64,000 nucleotides of DNA from Bacteroidota bacterium (GCA_018816945.1 JAHIVC010000015.1:62001-126000); one strand, 5' to 3'; shown: positions 47,500-57,774, counted from the first letter of the stretch. The notes: generated by a model not told the origin, from the letters alone. Translations and numbers: made by a program.

Positions 47500-48468
47500 A
47501 TGATGATTTATGTAAAGATTAAATATATAAGTTGTTTTTTTATTCTCTTATTGATCCTGAGCAATTGTGGGCAACAACAGACTAATAATAATCATAAACT
47601 GATAATTTTTCATGCGGGTAGTTTGTCTGTTCCCCTTAAAGAAGTGATCGAATTATTTAATAAAGAATACCCGGAGATAAGTATATTGACTGAAGCAGCC
47701 GGGAGTAGGGATTGTGCGCGCAAAATAACCGATTTAAAAAAGGAATGTGATGTAATGGCATCTGCCGATTATACAGTTATCGATCAATTATTAATTCCGG
47801 ATCATGCAAGTTGGAACATTCATTTTGCCAGTAACGAGATGGTGATCGTTTATCATGATGAAGAGCAATCGTTTCGGAAAATTGATTCAACAAACTGGTT
47901 TAATATCTTATTGAATGATGAAATAAAATATGGTAGATCGGAACCAAATGCAGATCCATGCGGATATAGAACCGTATTAGTCGCAAAGTTAGCTGAAAAG
48001 TATTATAATATCCCGGGATTTGCTTCAAAGCTTATGGCCAAAGATCAGCAGTACATTCGTCCGAAGGAAACAGATTTACTCGCTCTTTTTGAAACAAATA
48101 CGGTAGATTTTATCTTTATCTATCGTTCAATTGCGGAGCAACATGGTTTAAAATATTTGACACTTCCGGATGCAATTAATTTAAAATCTTCCAAATTTAC
48201 TGAAGAATATTCATCTGTAACAGTCGACCTTTCCGGTAGAGAGCCCGGCAGTATTATTACCCAAATAGGTGAGCCAATGGTTTATGGAATAACAATTCCA
48301 ACAAATGCACCTAATAAAAGTACTGCTATAAAATTTGTCGACTTCCTATTATCGGATAAAGGAATGGCAATTATGGAAAAAAATGGACAACCATCGATAG
48401 TTCCTTCATATAGTGATTCATTTCAAAACATCCCGGTATCATTAAAAAAATATGCCCTAAAGAAATGA
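47500..48468 (+). CDS. wtpA: Tungstate/molybdate-binding lipoprotein
   Basis: 322 residues with lipoprotein signal (CFFILLLILSNC). Periplasmic-binding fold of the WtpA type: LIIFHAGSLSVPLKEVIELF, EAAGSRDCARKITDL, DVMASADYTVID, GRSEPNADPCGYRT, and TVDFIFIYRSIAEQHG. WtpA binds tungstate (very tightly) and molybdate and hands them to WtpBC. Start at 47500 gives MM; either Met fits. The outer-membrane barrel gene follows after 30 bases. Confidence 0.9.
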   Translation: MMIYVKIKYISCFFILLLILSNCGQQQTNNNHKLIIFHAGSLSVPLKEVIELFNKEYPEISILTEAAGSRDCARKITDLKKECDVMASADYTVIDQLLIPDHASWNIHFASNEMVIVYHDEEQSFRKIDSTNWFNILLNDEIKYGRSEPNADPCGYRTVLVAKLAEKYYNIPGFASKLMAKDQQYIRPKETDLLALFETNTVDFIFIYRSIAEQHGLKYLTLPDAINLKSSKFTEEYSSVTVDLSGREPGSIITQIGEPMVYGITIPTNAPNKSTAIKFVDFLLSDKGMAIMEKNGQPSIVPSYSDSFQNIPVSLKKYALKK

Positions 48469-48498
48469 CTCACAGCAACTAATTTTCAATTTTGATAT

Positions 48499-49749
48499 AT
48501 GAAAAAAACTTATCTGATTACAGCTTTAATATTGTTAAACATTTTGGCCTTTGCTCAATTTAAAATGGAGGGTGAAATACGCCCAAGACTTGAATTCAGG
48601 GACGGCTATAAAAATCTGATGCCAATGGATGCAAATCCGGCTTTGTTAGTCAGTCAGAGAACAAGGTTAGGTGTCAGTTATCAAACAAAATTATACACTA
48701 CCCAGATTACTTTTCAGGATGTGAGGATTTGGGGAGAGGAGCAAATAAATACAAATAAAGTCAATATTGGATTGCACGAAGCCTGGCTTGAGTTCAATGC
48801 AGCTTCATCAATAAAAATTAAAATCGGAAGGCAAGTCTTAAAATATGATAACGAGCGATTGATTGCATCAACAAACTGGCTTCAGGTTGGGGCAAAGCAT
48901 GACGCAATGAAAGTATCGTACAAATCCACAAATTGGGATCTCGATTTGATAGGCGCTTTTAATCAATCCGGCGATATTTATTATCAATCACCTTACCTAT
49001 TATTTAATAAGCAATATAAAAACCTTGGAATTTTATGGTTGAGTCGTAAAATGCAAAAGTTTACATTTTCGAATTTAACAATCGTTGAAGGACTGCGAAA
49101 GGATGATGTCGGCGTTCAAATTAATACACGACTAACAACAGGAATAATATCTAAGGCAAAACTTGAAAAAACGGATGTTGATGCACGTTTCTTTTATCAG
49201 ACAGGGAAAAAACAAAATGGGAATAAAGTAAATGCATACCTGGCCAATTTGGATATTTATTATCATCTAAATAAAGAAAGCACTTTGATGGCAGGATTTG
49301 AATTGCAATCTGGAAACCGAAATCCAAAAATAATTGAAGGATCAGACAAAGGATTTGAGGTTTTATACGGAAGCAAGCATTCTTTTAACGGTTTGATGGA
49401 TTATTTTGGCGGTTCAAATTCAATCAATGGAATGGGCTTGTTTGATATCTATCTTAAGTATATTGCTGTAATTAATAATAAACTTGAACTTAATTTTGAT
49501 TATCACTATTTCAAAACACCAAAAAACTTTCAAAATGAAGGAGTAGATTACCATGGTTATTTAGGTTCGGAAATTGACCTAAGTTGTTCGATCAAGATTT
49601 CACCAGAAATTAATATTACAAATATTTTTGGGATGATGATTGCGACGAATTCATTGGCTGTTGCAAAAGGTAGTGATTTAGATGCCGTAAAAAATGGTTA
49701 TTATTTTGTAACAATGCTTACCTTTAAACCAGTGTTTTTTAAAAACTAA
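48499..49749 (+). CDS. Outer-membrane beta-barrel protein (alginate-export-like) in the wtp operon
   Basis: 416 residues with signal peptide (MKKTYLITALILLNILAFAQ). Amphipathic strands run through the whole protein (FKMEGEIRPRLEFRDGY, RTRLGVSYQTKLYTTQITFQDVR in two blocks, KIKIGRQVLKYDNERLI, LDIYYHLNKESTLMAGFELQSG), and the C-terminal residue pattern (YFVTMLTFKPVFF) suits a barrel. This resembles the alginate-export/porin family. It sits between wtpA (30 bases) and wtpB (4 bases), so it is translated with the tungstate importer and may be its outer-membrane channel. Confidence 0.8.
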   Translation: MKKTYLITALILLNILAFAQFKMEGEIRPRLEFRDGYKNLMPMDANPALLVSQRTRLGVSYQTKLYTTQITFQDVRIWGEEQINTNKVNIGLHEAWLEFNAASSIKIKIGRQVLKYDNERLIASTNWLQVGAKHDAMKVSYKSTNWDLDLIGAFNQSGDIYYQSPYLLFNKQYKNLGILWLSRKMQKFTFSNLTIVEGLRKDDVGVQINTRLTTGIISKAKLEKTDVDARFFYQTGKKQNGNKVNAYLANLDIYYHLNKESTLMAGFELQSGNRNPKIIEGSDKGFEVLYGSKHSFNGLMDYFGGSNSINGMGLFDIYLKYIAVINNKLELNFDYHYFKTPKNFQNEGVDYHGYLGSEIDLSCSIKISPEINITNIFGMMIATNSLAVAKGSDLDAVKNGYYFVTMLTFKPVFFKN

Positions 49750-49753
49750 ATGA

Positions 49754-50572
49754 ATGATCCGAACGGATTCTTTTAGCCTTGTTTTGAGTTTATTGGGAGC
49801 AATCATACTCCTGTTTATTATTGCGCCTTTGGCAGGTTTACTGCTTGATACTCCGCTTGCAAAAATATTTGAAACTACTCAGGACGAACAAGTTGTTAAA
49901 AGCATCTGGCTTACCTTGTCGGCTTCATTCGGAGGTACTTTGTTTTGTGCAATTTTTGCCATTCCGTTGGCTTATGTACTTGCCAGAAAGGAATTTACGG
50001 GAAAGCGATTAGTGTTAGGAATTATCGATTTACCTATCGTAATTCCTCACTCGGCGGCCGGGATCGCTGTATTAGGTTTTATTTCCAGAGATTCGGTATT
50101 TGGGCAAATGGCTTCAAGTGTTGGGTTAGACTTTGTAGGCCATCCTATTGGAATTTCAATGGCAATGGCATTTGTGAGCATTCCTTTTTTGATTAATGCA
50201 GCTCGTGACGGATTTGGCTCAATACCAATTCGGTTGGAACAGGCGGCAAAAAACTTAGGTGCCAATTCTGTACGTGTATTTTTCACAATCTCTTTACCGC
50301 TGGCATGGCGTTATATCTTGTCCGGATTTATCATGATGTTTGCCCGTGGACTGAGCGAATTTGGAGCAGTTGTAATAGTTGCTTATCATCCTATGATAAC
50401 TCCTGTTTTGATTTATGAACGATACACCTCATTCGGATTAAAATATGCCAGACCAGTCGCAATATTATTTATTCTGGTTTGTTTGGTCTTTTTCATTGCG
50501 TTGAGGTTCTTAGTTCAAAACAGATCAAAGCAAAATCAAAAAAATACCTTGTTAAAAAATAATGCAAATTAA
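49754..50572 (+). CDS. wtpB: Tungstate/molybdate ABC transporter permease
   Basis: 272 residues, six predicted membrane helices. The binding-protein-dependent transport motif EQAAKNLGANSVRVFFTISLPLAW (EAA loop, given in part as EQAAKNLGAN) contacts the ATPase. FARGLSEFGAVVIVAYHP is typical of molybdate/tungstate/sulfate permeases. The gene ends right at the start of wtpC (stop 50572, start 50573). Confidence 0.9.
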   Translation: MIRTDSFSLVLSLLGAIILLFIIAPLAGLLLDTPLAKIFETTQDEQVVKSIWLTLSASFGGTLFCAIFAIPLAYVLARKEFTGKRLVLGIIDLPIVIPHSAAGIAVLGFISRDSVFGQMASSVGLDFVGHPIGISMAMAFVSIPFLINAARDGFGSIPIRLEQAAKNLGANSVRVFFTISLPLAWRYILSGFIMMFARGLSEFGAVVIVAYHPMITPVLIYERYTSFGLKYARPVAILFILVCLVFFIALRFLVQNRSKQNQKNTLLKNNAN

Positions 50573-51616
50573 ATGCTTGAATTAAGAAATATCTCACTTC
50601 TTTTCCCCGAATTTTCATTAAGGGATGTTAATTTGAATATCCACAAAGGTGAATATTATGTGATTCTGGGTTTGTCGGGAGCTGGGAAATCACTTCTACT
50701 TGAATGTATTGCCGGAATGCAACAACCAAATACTGGACAAGTATTTTTGGATGGAGAAGATATCACCCGCAAAAAAATTCAGGATAGAAATGTAGGATAT
50801 GTTTTTCAGGATCATGCAGTTTTTCCGCATCTAAACGTATTTAATAATATTGCTTATTCTTTAAAGAAAAAATACCCTAAAGAAATCATTCATCAAAAAG
50901 TAAAAGAAGCAGCCGAACTTGTAAGTATTGGTCATTTGCTCGATAGGCAACCAAACACTTTGTCGGGAGGAGAGTCGCAAAGAGTGGCATTAGCCCGTAC
51001 ACTTATTCGTGACCCAAAATGCCTTCTGCTTGATGAACCATTCTCTTCTTTGGATGTGCAACTGAGGGATGATTTAAGGGCCTTATTACGTAAGCTAAAT
51101 AGAATGGGGAGAACCATTATCCATGTAACACATGATTATGAAGAGGCTATTTCACTTGCTCAAAAAATTGCTGTATTTCAGGATGGCAAACTCATTCAAC
51201 AAGGTGATCCATTTGAGGTATTTGCAAATCCGGTTTCTGAATTTGTAGCTCGCTTTAGGGGAATCAGGAATTTCTTTAAATCAAAAATGATCAGCCAAAA
51301 CCAAACAATGATTAAAAATATGATTCTGGTGGATATTCCCATTCAGGAAAAAATTTCAGAAGGATTTATTATGTTTAACAGTACGGATGTGAAAATTAGC
51401 AAGGAAAAACCAACTGGTAAAATTTCAAATCTTTTTAAGGGTCAAATTATAGACATTATTCCAAATTTTAAAGGAAATGAAATAAGTATTGCTTCAGAAA
51501 TTAACCTGACATCGTTTATTAATCATCCGGCATTTAAAATTCTTCAATTAAAAATTGGAGATGAGGTATGGGCCAGCATTAATCCGGAAAAAATTAAATT
51601 CCTTCCAATTATCTAA
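50573..51616 (+). CDS. wtpC: Tungstate/molybdate ABC transporter ATPase
   Basis: 347 residues. ABC domain: Walker A GLSGAGKS (33-40), Q-loop YVFQDHAVFPH, signature LSGGESQRVALARTL, Walker B LLLDEPFSSLD and the switch His in THDYEE. The C-terminal 100 residues form a TOBE-like regulatory domain (FKGNEISIASEINL, LKIGDEVWASINPEKI) as in ModC/WtpC, where it can bind the oxyanion. It overlaps the convergent rseP gene by 8 bases at its 3' end. Confidence 0.92.
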   Translation: MLELRNISLLFPEFSLRDVNLNIHKGEYYVILGLSGAGKSLLLECIAGMQQPNTGQVFLDGEDITRKKIQDRNVGYVFQDHAVFPHLNVFNNIAYSLKKKYPKEIIHQKVKEAAELVSIGHLLDRQPNTLSGGESQRVALARTLIRDPKCLLLDEPFSSLDVQLRDDLRALLRKLNRMGRTIIHVTHDYEEAISLAQKIAVFQDGKLIQQGDPFEVFANPVSEFVARFRGIRNFFKSKMISQNQTMIKNMILVDIPIQEKISEGFIMFNSTDVKISKEKPTGKISNLFKGQIIDIIPNFKGNEISIASEINLTSFINHPAFKILQLKIGDEVWASINPEKIKFLPII

Positions 51617-52934
51617 AAAGTTTTACGATATCATTTCCATTTGCGAAAATCAACAATGCAAATAGGATAACCATTCCAACTACCTGAGCGTATTCCATGA
51701 ATTTATCACTAGGCTTTCTGCGGGCAATAATTTCATAAAGTAAAAACATTACGTGGCCACCATCAAGTGCAGGAATAGGTAATACATTCAGAATGGCTAA
51801 CATAATTGAAAGAAATGCAGTGAGTCGCCAAAAATTTTCCCAATCCCAGGTACTTGGGAAAATGCTACCAATGGTAATAAACCCACCAACCGATTCATAA
51901 GCTTTAACTTCAGGTGAGAAAAGTAATTTTAATTGTTTCAAATAATCACTAATGCCATTATAAGCTTTTGCAATACCTGCCGGAACAGCACTAATGATAT
52001 TGTATTTTTTTTCTGATAATGTAAAGTATTCAGAAAGTGGTTTGACATAAACCCCAATCTGTCCCGATTCAGGGAGATTTACTTCTAATGCCAGTGTATC
52101 AGCTTCTCGGATTACAGTAATATTAATAATTTGATTTTTGTATTTTTTGAGTTCATTCGCAAACTGATCGAAATAGGGAAAGCTTTGACCATTAATTCCT
52201 ATAATCTTATCATCAATTTTTATTCCTGCTGCTTGTCCTGCAGAATTTTTGATGAATCCTCCTGCTTCATAAGGAAAGCGGACATAAAGGAAATCTGCTG
52301 TTTTTCGTTTAATCATTTTTCCAACAAATCCCTTTGGAATTTGAATATTCATAATTTCTCCATCGCGCTCAACTTGCACCGATTGGGCTTCATTGAGAAT
52401 TAATGTTATGGGGATTTTTAGAAAATCCTCAACAGGTTCATTGTCGATAGAAAGAAACTTATCTCCATTTTGCAATCCCATTTCTATCGCGATCGAATCA
52501 CAAACGATTCCATATTTGTTAGCTTCAGAAGTTGGGAGGTATTCTTCGCCCCAATAAGCAAGCATCACTACATAAATAGCAATTGCCAGTAATATGTTTA
52601 CAGTTACCCCTCCTAACATAATAATAAGTCGTTGCCAGGCTGGTTTTGATCTGAACTCGAACGGCTGAGGTGGAAGTTTCATGGCTTCCTTATCCATCGA
52701 TTCGTCGATCATTCCTGATATTTTAACATATCCACCCAACGGAAGCCAGCCCATGCCGTATTCAGTTTCACCTTTTCTAAACTTAAAAATCGAAAACCAA
52801 GGATTAAAAAAGAGATAAAATTTTTCAACCCTTGTTTTAAATATTTTTGCGGAGATAAAATGACCAAATTCATGAAAGATTACCAGAATTGATAAACTGA
52901 GTAATAATTGTAATATTTTTATTAGGATGTCCAT
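51609..52934 (-). CDS. rseP: Site-2 intramembrane zinc metalloprotease RseP
   Basis: 441 residues. Active-site HEFGH at 21-25 in the first membrane helix and the LDGGH motif (PIPALDGGHVMFLLYE) near the C-terminus. Two PDZ-like regions lie between. It cleaves membrane anchors such as anti-sigma factors and remnant signal peptides. The dxr gene is 11 bases upstream; the dxr-rseP pair is common across bacteria. Confidence 0.93.
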   Translation of the reverse strand: MDILIKILQLLLSLSILVIFHEFGHFISAKIFKTRVEKFYLFFNPWFSIFKFRKGETEYGMGWLPLGGYVKISGMIDESMDKEAMKLPPQPFEFRSKPAWQRLIIMLGGVTVNILLAIAIYVVMLAYWGEEYLPTSEANKYGIVCDSIAIEMGLQNGDKFLSIDNEPVEDFLKIPITLILNEAQSVQVERDGEIMNIQIPKGFVGKMIKRKTADFLYVRFPYEAGGFIKNSAGQAAGIKIDDKIIGINGQSFPYFDQFANELKKYKNQIINITVIREADTLALEVNLPESGQIGVYVKPLSEYFTLSEKKYNIISAVPAGIAKAYNGISDYLKQLKLLFSPEVKAYESVGGFITIGSIFPSTWDWENFWRLTAFLSIMLAILNVLPIPALDGGHVMFLLYEIIARRKPSDKFMEYAQVVGMVILFALLIFANGNDIVKLFR

Positions 52935-52945
52935 TTAATGTTTTT

Positions 52946-54103
52946 TTAGATGCTTTTCACTAATTCTAATGTTGTTTTCCTTGCAATTTTGTCACTTTCT
53001 GCCAAATCGCTATATGAAGGATTTTTTATTAAATCTACTTTAGTCATGCATTTTTCAATGATATCGGGCATTTGTAAAAACCCAATTCTATCCTTCAGAA
53101 ACAATGAAACCAAAATTTCATTCGAAGCATTGAGTATGCATGGCATATTCCCTCCCTGTTTTAATGCATCAAAAGCGAGTGCAAGATTACGAAAAATTTT
53201 TAAATCAGGCTGTTGAAATGTTAATTCAGACTGTATCATAAAATCGAGGCGAGGGAAATTTGAATGAAATCGTTCGGGATATGTTAGCGCATATTGTATA
53301 GGTAGTTTCATGTCGGGCAATCCCATTTGTGCTTTAATCGAGCCATCTTCGAATTGTACCATTGAATGGATAATTGATTGAGGGTGAATTACAACATCAA
53401 TTTGTTCCGATTTCAAATCAAATAGCCATTTTGCCTCAATAACCTCAAGTCCTTTATTCATTAATGAGGCCGAATCAATGGTTATTTTACATCCCATTTC
53501 CCAATTAGGGTGCGAGAGTGCTTGTTCTTTTTTAACGTTTTTTAGGAATTGTACATCCTTACCTAAGAAAGGACCACCTGATGCTGTTAAATAAATTTTT
53601 TCGATCGGATTGCCATATTCGCCCACAAGACATTGGAATATGGCTGAATGTTCTGAATCAACCGGAATGATTCTGGATCTTGAATTTTTTAAAAGCGATT
53701 GTATAAGTTCTCCCCCAACTACCAAAGTTTCTTTGTTTGCCAGTGCAATATGTTTATTCGATTTAATAGCTTGTATTGTAGGCTTTAATCCGGCATAACC
53801 AACCAATGCAATTATAACCTGATCGATGGTATCCATCTCAACAACCTGCGACAATGCTTCTTCGCCTGCATAAACTTTAATAAATAAGGGGTCAAGAGCA
53901 TTAAAAACTTCTTTGTAGAGCCTATCATTGGCGATAACTACCACATTGGGTTTGTATCTGATGGCTTGCTCAATCAGTAATTTGGCATTGTTTTGTGCGG
54001 TAATTACTTCAAGTGAAAAATTATCAGGATAAGCATCAATTACTTCAAGAGTTTGGGTTCCGATAGAACCGGTTGAACCTAAAACGGCAATTCTTTTCTT
54101 CAT
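52946..54103 (-). CDS. dxr: 1-Deoxy-D-xylulose 5-phosphate reductoisomerase
   Basis: 385 residues. Makes MEP from DXP with NADPH, the first committed step of the non-mevalonate isoprenoid pathway. NADPH loop GSTGSIGTQTLEVI, NKETLVVGG, DSEHSAIFQCL, TASGGPFLG, HPNWEMGCKITIDSASLMNKGLEVIEA (read in blocks: HPNWEMG, TIDSASLMNKG). All catalytic blocks look intact. This coexists with a complete-looking mevalonate operon 23 kb away. Confidence 0.96.
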   Translation of the reverse strand: MKKRIAVLGSTGSIGTQTLEVIDAYPDNFSLEVITAQNNAKLLIEQAIRYKPNVVVIANDRLYKEVFNALDPLFIKVYAGEEALSQVVEMDTIDQVIIALVGYAGLKPTIQAIKSNKHIALANKETLVVGGELIQSLLKNSRSRIIPVDSEHSAIFQCLVGEYGNPIEKIYLTASGGPFLGKDVQFLKNVKKEQALSHPNWEMGCKITIDSASLMNKGLEVIEAKWLFDLKSEQIDVVIHPQSIIHSMVQFEDGSIKAQMGLPDMKLPIQYALTYPERFHSNFPRLDFMIQSELTFQQPDLKIFRNLALAFDALKQGGNMPCILNASNEILVSLFLKDRIGFLQMPDIIEKCMTKVDLIKNPSYSDLAESDKIARKTTLELVKSI

Positions 54104-54107
54104 TCAA

Positions 54108-55004
54108 TTATTCGTTAAAGGTCATATAGTCGAGCGGGTTGACCGGAGATCCGCTGCGCCAGAGTTCAAAATGCAGATGCGGGCCTGTCGACAACTCACC
54201 TGACTCACCAATAATGGCAATGGGATCACCTGCTTTAACAAAACTGCCTACTTTTTTGAGTAAAACAGAATTATGTTTATAAAAAGAGATGTAGTTATTT
54301 TGATGTTGTATTGCTAGAACGTAGCCTGTTTCAACGGTCCAGTTCGAAAATATAACAGTACCGTCAAGTGCAGCTTTAATGGTCTCATTTTCCTTTGCAA
54401 CAATATCAATCCCAAAATGATTTTCAGATAGGGAGAAGAAAGTTGTCACAATCCCTTTTATGGGTGAGAAGAAAGTAAGATTTGCGGATCTGTTTTCGTC
54501 GTAAAGATTTTTATTGTCTTCAAGATAAATGTTATATTTTGTCTGATTTTCATATTCGAGTCTAAAAATTGAGTCTTCAGCCGATCGGCTAAGGGTAATC
54601 GAATCATAATTAAGATGAGTCATATTATCCGCATCATCAATCATTTCATCTATAATGGGATTGCCCTCAATGATGTTCTTTAAATTTATAAAATAAAGGT
54701 CTTTTTGTGCAAATGATCTCTCCAATGAGTCTGATTTATTTTGAAGATCATATACTTGTTGGTAAAGATCCAAATCAGTATATCCGGGAATGTATTCTCT
54801 CAGTGGGGTTAATGAAATTAAAAGGGTAGTTAGTAAAATTAATAGAATTGTTGTAGATCCTACTACAATGAAAACGTTAAGTCTTGTAAGTCGTATAGAT
54901 AGTCTTTCTTCAAAGGTGATGTCATTCATGATCACCAAGCGGTATTTATCTCTTAAACGATAATACCATTTATTTTTTTTATTTTCCTCTCTAATCTGTG
55001 GCAT
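54108..55004 (-). CDS. Membrane-anchored M23 (LytM) peptidoglycan endopeptidase
   Basis: 298 residues from the ATG at 55004 (an upstream in-frame start at 55028 adds 8 residues). One transmembrane helix (FIVVGSTTILLILLTTLLISL), a coiled-coil region, then a LytM domain with complete metal and catalytic motifs: HFGIDIVA (H and D ligands), YKHNS and HLHFELW. Such enzymes cut peptide cross-links in murein. It is 4 bases upstream of dxr on the minus strand and divergent from the porW-bactofilin genes. A -7 element TATCTTTG lies at 55026-55033. Confidence 0.9.
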   Translation of the reverse strand: MPQIREENKKNKWYYRLRDKYRLVIMNDITFEERLSIRLTRLNVFIVVGSTTILLILLTTLLISLTPLREYIPGYTDLDLYQQVYDLQNKSDSLERSFAQKDLYFINLKNIIEGNPIIDEMIDDADNMTHLNYDSITLSRSAEDSIFRLEYENQTKYNIYLEDNKNLYDENRSANLTFFSPIKGIVTTFFSLSENHFGIDIVAKENETIKAALDGTVIFSNWTVETGYVLAIQHQNNYISFYKHNSVLLKKVGSFVKAGDPIAIIGESGELSTGPHLHFELWRSGSPVNPLDYMTFNE

Positions 55005-55089
55005 AATACTTTCAAACTGACATGCCAAAGATACAAAATGTATTAAAGCTTCTCTTCAAATTGATAGTAGCTAATTGGAAAAAATAAAA

Positions 55090-55097
55090 TATTTTTG
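55090..55097 (+). promoter_or_regulatory. Possible -7 element of porW
   Basis: TATTTTTG matches TAnnTTTG and lies 16 bases before the ATG at 55114. It argues against the upstream TTG at 55075 as start. The -33 element is not clear. Confidence 0.35.
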
Positions 55098-55113
55098 TCA
55101 AATAAGAGTTATA

Positions 55114-57774
55114 ATGCAAAAAGACCCTATTTTGAAATTATCACGCATCACTAATTTTTATCTTTTTTACTTTGGGATAGCCCTTTTGCTTTTCCTTCAA
55201 TCTTGTTCTGTAAAAAAGAATAATTTGGGCAATAGGGTTTATCATAATATTACCGCTCATTACAATGCTTACTGGAATGGGAAAGAAAGTTATAAGGAAG
55301 GATTGAAGCAATTAAATTCTTCTCTGCGGAATAATTATTCTGAAATCTTACCCATTTTCAATTACGGAACCGATCAGGATGCAAAAGCACTGATCCCCTT
55401 TATGGAAAGAGCCATTCAGAAATCTTCCGTTGTTATTCAGCAGCATTCAATGCGATTTAAAAATAAGGAGTACAATCGTTGGGTTGATGATGCTTACCTG
55501 TTACTTGGCAAGTCTTATTTTTATTTGGGCGAATATGTGAGTGCACGCAGAACTTTTGAGTTCATAATCGATGGGTTCAAATCTACTCCAGCTGAGTACG
55601 AAGCGATGCTTTGGTTAGTGAGAACCTATAACAGAACTAGGCAATTTGAAAAGTCCGGGCCTTTATTAAAGCAATTTCAAGATTTAATTGATTACGAAAA
55701 AGTTCCTTTGAGTCAGCAGCGCGAATTTCCGATGATTTATGCTAACTTTTACCTTCTTCAGGAGAAATATACAGAATCAGTTGATTTGTTAAATGATGCC
55801 ATTGAAATCAATAATGATAAACAACTAATAACCCGATTGAAGTTTATTTTGGCTCAGGTTTATCAAAATCAAGGAAATCTGGAAGCTGCTTCCGAATTAT
55901 ATTTGGAAGTTGTTCATCGTAATCCTACATACGAAATGGCTTTTAATGCAAGAATAAATATGGCTAAAAGTTATTATGCCGGAGCCGGTAATTCTGATGA
56001 AATCATACAATCTTTAGAAGTACTGTTGAAAGATTCAAAAAATGAAGAGTTTCGTGATCAAATTTATCATGTTTTAGCCGAAATAGCCTTAAAAGAAGGT
56101 GACCAATCTTCTGCTATCAATTATTTAATTCAGGCCGTTGCTTTAAGCTCAAATAATAATTTTCAGAAAGTTGCTTCAAGTATTGCATTGGCTGATTCAT
56201 ATTTTAATAAAGGGATTTATAAGAATGCAAAATTGTATTATGATACAGCCTTGCAGGTAATGCCAATTGGATATCCTGATCAACAGGCTTTGATCGAGAG
56301 AACCAGGGTACTGGTTTCTTTGGTAGCTCATTTGGAAACTATTCAGTTGCAAGATTCTTTGCAGAAAATATCACGTATGCCGGAGGAAGAGAGACTGACA
56401 GTCATTGATGCAATCATTTCAGAAATCGCTTCTAAAGAAAAGGTGGAGCAAACAGAGCAGCTTGAGCGAATGCAAGACTTATCGATAGCAAGGCAACAGC
56501 AGAATACATTCTCGCAAAATCAGGGCAGCGGGGCATGGTATTTTTATAATCCGTCTACTCTCAGTTATGGATTTACCGAGTTTATTAGCAAATGGGGGAG
56601 AAGGCCGCTAGAAGACAATTGGCGACTTAGTCAAAAGCAAGTTCAAAATATGGGTTTTTCTGAAAATGCGAGCCGGCTTGAAATTCGTGATGAAGAAGAT
56701 TTGAAATTGCAAGAAAAAGCTATCTCTAAAAAGGACAGGAATTATTATTTAAAAGACATTCCTTTAAATGAAATTCAGTTACAAGAATCGAATAATAAAA
56801 TAATAGAGGCTTTATATCAATCGGCCATGCTTTTTAAAGAAGGACTGAAAGATACTGCACGTGCAATCGTGCAATTTGAAGCATTAATTCAAAATTATCC
56901 TGATAATGAATATAAAATACAGGCACATTATTATCTTCATAAGTTGTATTTATCAAGAGAACTCAATAAATCAACCTATTACAAACAACAACTTTTAAGT
57001 CAGTTTCCAAATAGTGATTATGCCAAAGTGATCATCAATCCTGATTACTTTAAGCAATCATCGGCACTAAGAAGCGAAATCGAGACCTTGTATTTTGACG
57101 CTTATCAGGCTCATGAGAATGAACAATATTATGTAAGTATCAATTTGTGTGATAGGGCAATTGCGAGTTATAACGATTCCATATTAATTCCTAAGTTCGA
57201 ATATATTCGAGCACTTTCAATGGGTCGAATAGAAGAAGTGGATTCGCTCTTAATTAATCTGAAAAGAATCATTGCTAAGTATCCAGATAGTGAAGTTGTT
57301 CCACTGGCTAAAAACTTAATTTTTTATTTAAATTCAACAAGTACTCAAACAGGCAGGGATTCAATAGCAATGATGCCTGTTGAAGAAGAAATTATAGGTA
57401 ATTTTTATTTTCATCCTGATACAACACATCTTTACATTTTGATTATTAATACGGAACGCGTAAATTTGGAAGCAGTTAAACTGAGATTGTCGGACTTTAA
57501 TTTAAAACTTGCGTTTTTAAAACCATTGACAATTGCAAATTTTATTGTAAGCGAAAACAATAATTGGCTGGCAGTTATGGGCCTTGGAAACAAACAGGAA
57601 GCACAGGATTATATCAATGAAATGAATAAAGACGCATATGTACTGTCAATATTTAACAAAGAGGAATACAGACATTTCGTAATTTCGGCAAATAATTATT
57701 GGATATTACTGCAGGATAAAAATATAGATGAATATTTAAAGTTTTATTATAAACATTATCAAACAACCAATTAG
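55114..57774 (+). CDS. porW: T9SS-associated TPR lipoprotein PorW/SprE
   Basis: 886 residues. Lipoprotein signal ending in LLLFLQSC, then the family opening NRVYHNITAHYNAYWNGKES. At least ten TPR-like hairpins follow (for example YNRWVDDAYLLLGKSYFYLGEYVSA given in part, YAKVIINPDYFKQ near the centre). PorW links the T9SS ring to the outer-membrane translocon and is needed for gliding and secretion. The ATG at 55114 is chosen over a TTG at 55075. Bactofilin follows after 2 bases. Confidence 0.87.
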   Translation: MQKDPILKLSRITNFYLFYFGIALLLFLQSCSVKKNNLGNRVYHNITAHYNAYWNGKESYKEGLKQLNSSLRNNYSEILPIFNYGTDQDAKALIPFMERAIQKSSVVIQQHSMRFKNKEYNRWVDDAYLLLGKSYFYLGEYVSARRTFEFIIDGFKSTPAEYEAMLWLVRTYNRTRQFEKSGPLLKQFQDLIDYEKVPLSQQREFPMIYANFYLLQEKYTESVDLLNDAIEINNDKQLITRLKFILAQVYQNQGNLEAASELYLEVVHRNPTYEMAFNARINMAKSYYAGAGNSDEIIQSLEVLLKDSKNEEFRDQIYHVLAEIALKEGDQSSAINYLIQAVALSSNNNFQKVASSIALADSYFNKGIYKNAKLYYDTALQVMPIGYPDQQALIERTRVLVSLVAHLETIQLQDSLQKISRMPEEERLTVIDAIISEIASKEKVEQTEQLERMQDLSIARQQQNTFSQNQGSGAWYFYNPSTLSYGFTEFISKWGRRPLEDNWRLSQKQVQNMGFSENASRLEIRDEEDLKLQEKAISKKDRNYYLKDIPLNEIQLQESNNKIIEALYQSAMLFKEGLKDTARAIVQFEALIQNYPDNEYKIQAHYYLHKLYLSRELNKSTYYKQQLLSQFPNSDYAKVIINPDYFKQSSALRSEIETLYFDAYQAHENEQYYVSINLCDRAIASYNDSILIPKFEYIRALSMGRIEEVDSLLINLKRIIAKYPDSEVVPLAKNLIFYLNSTSTQTGRDSIAMMPVEEEIIGNFYFHPDTTHLYILIINTERVNLEAVKLRLSDFNLKLAFLKPLTIANFIVSENNNWLAVMGLGNKQEAQDYINEMNKDAYVLSIFNKEEYRHFVISANNYWILLQDKNIDEYLKFYYKHYQTTN

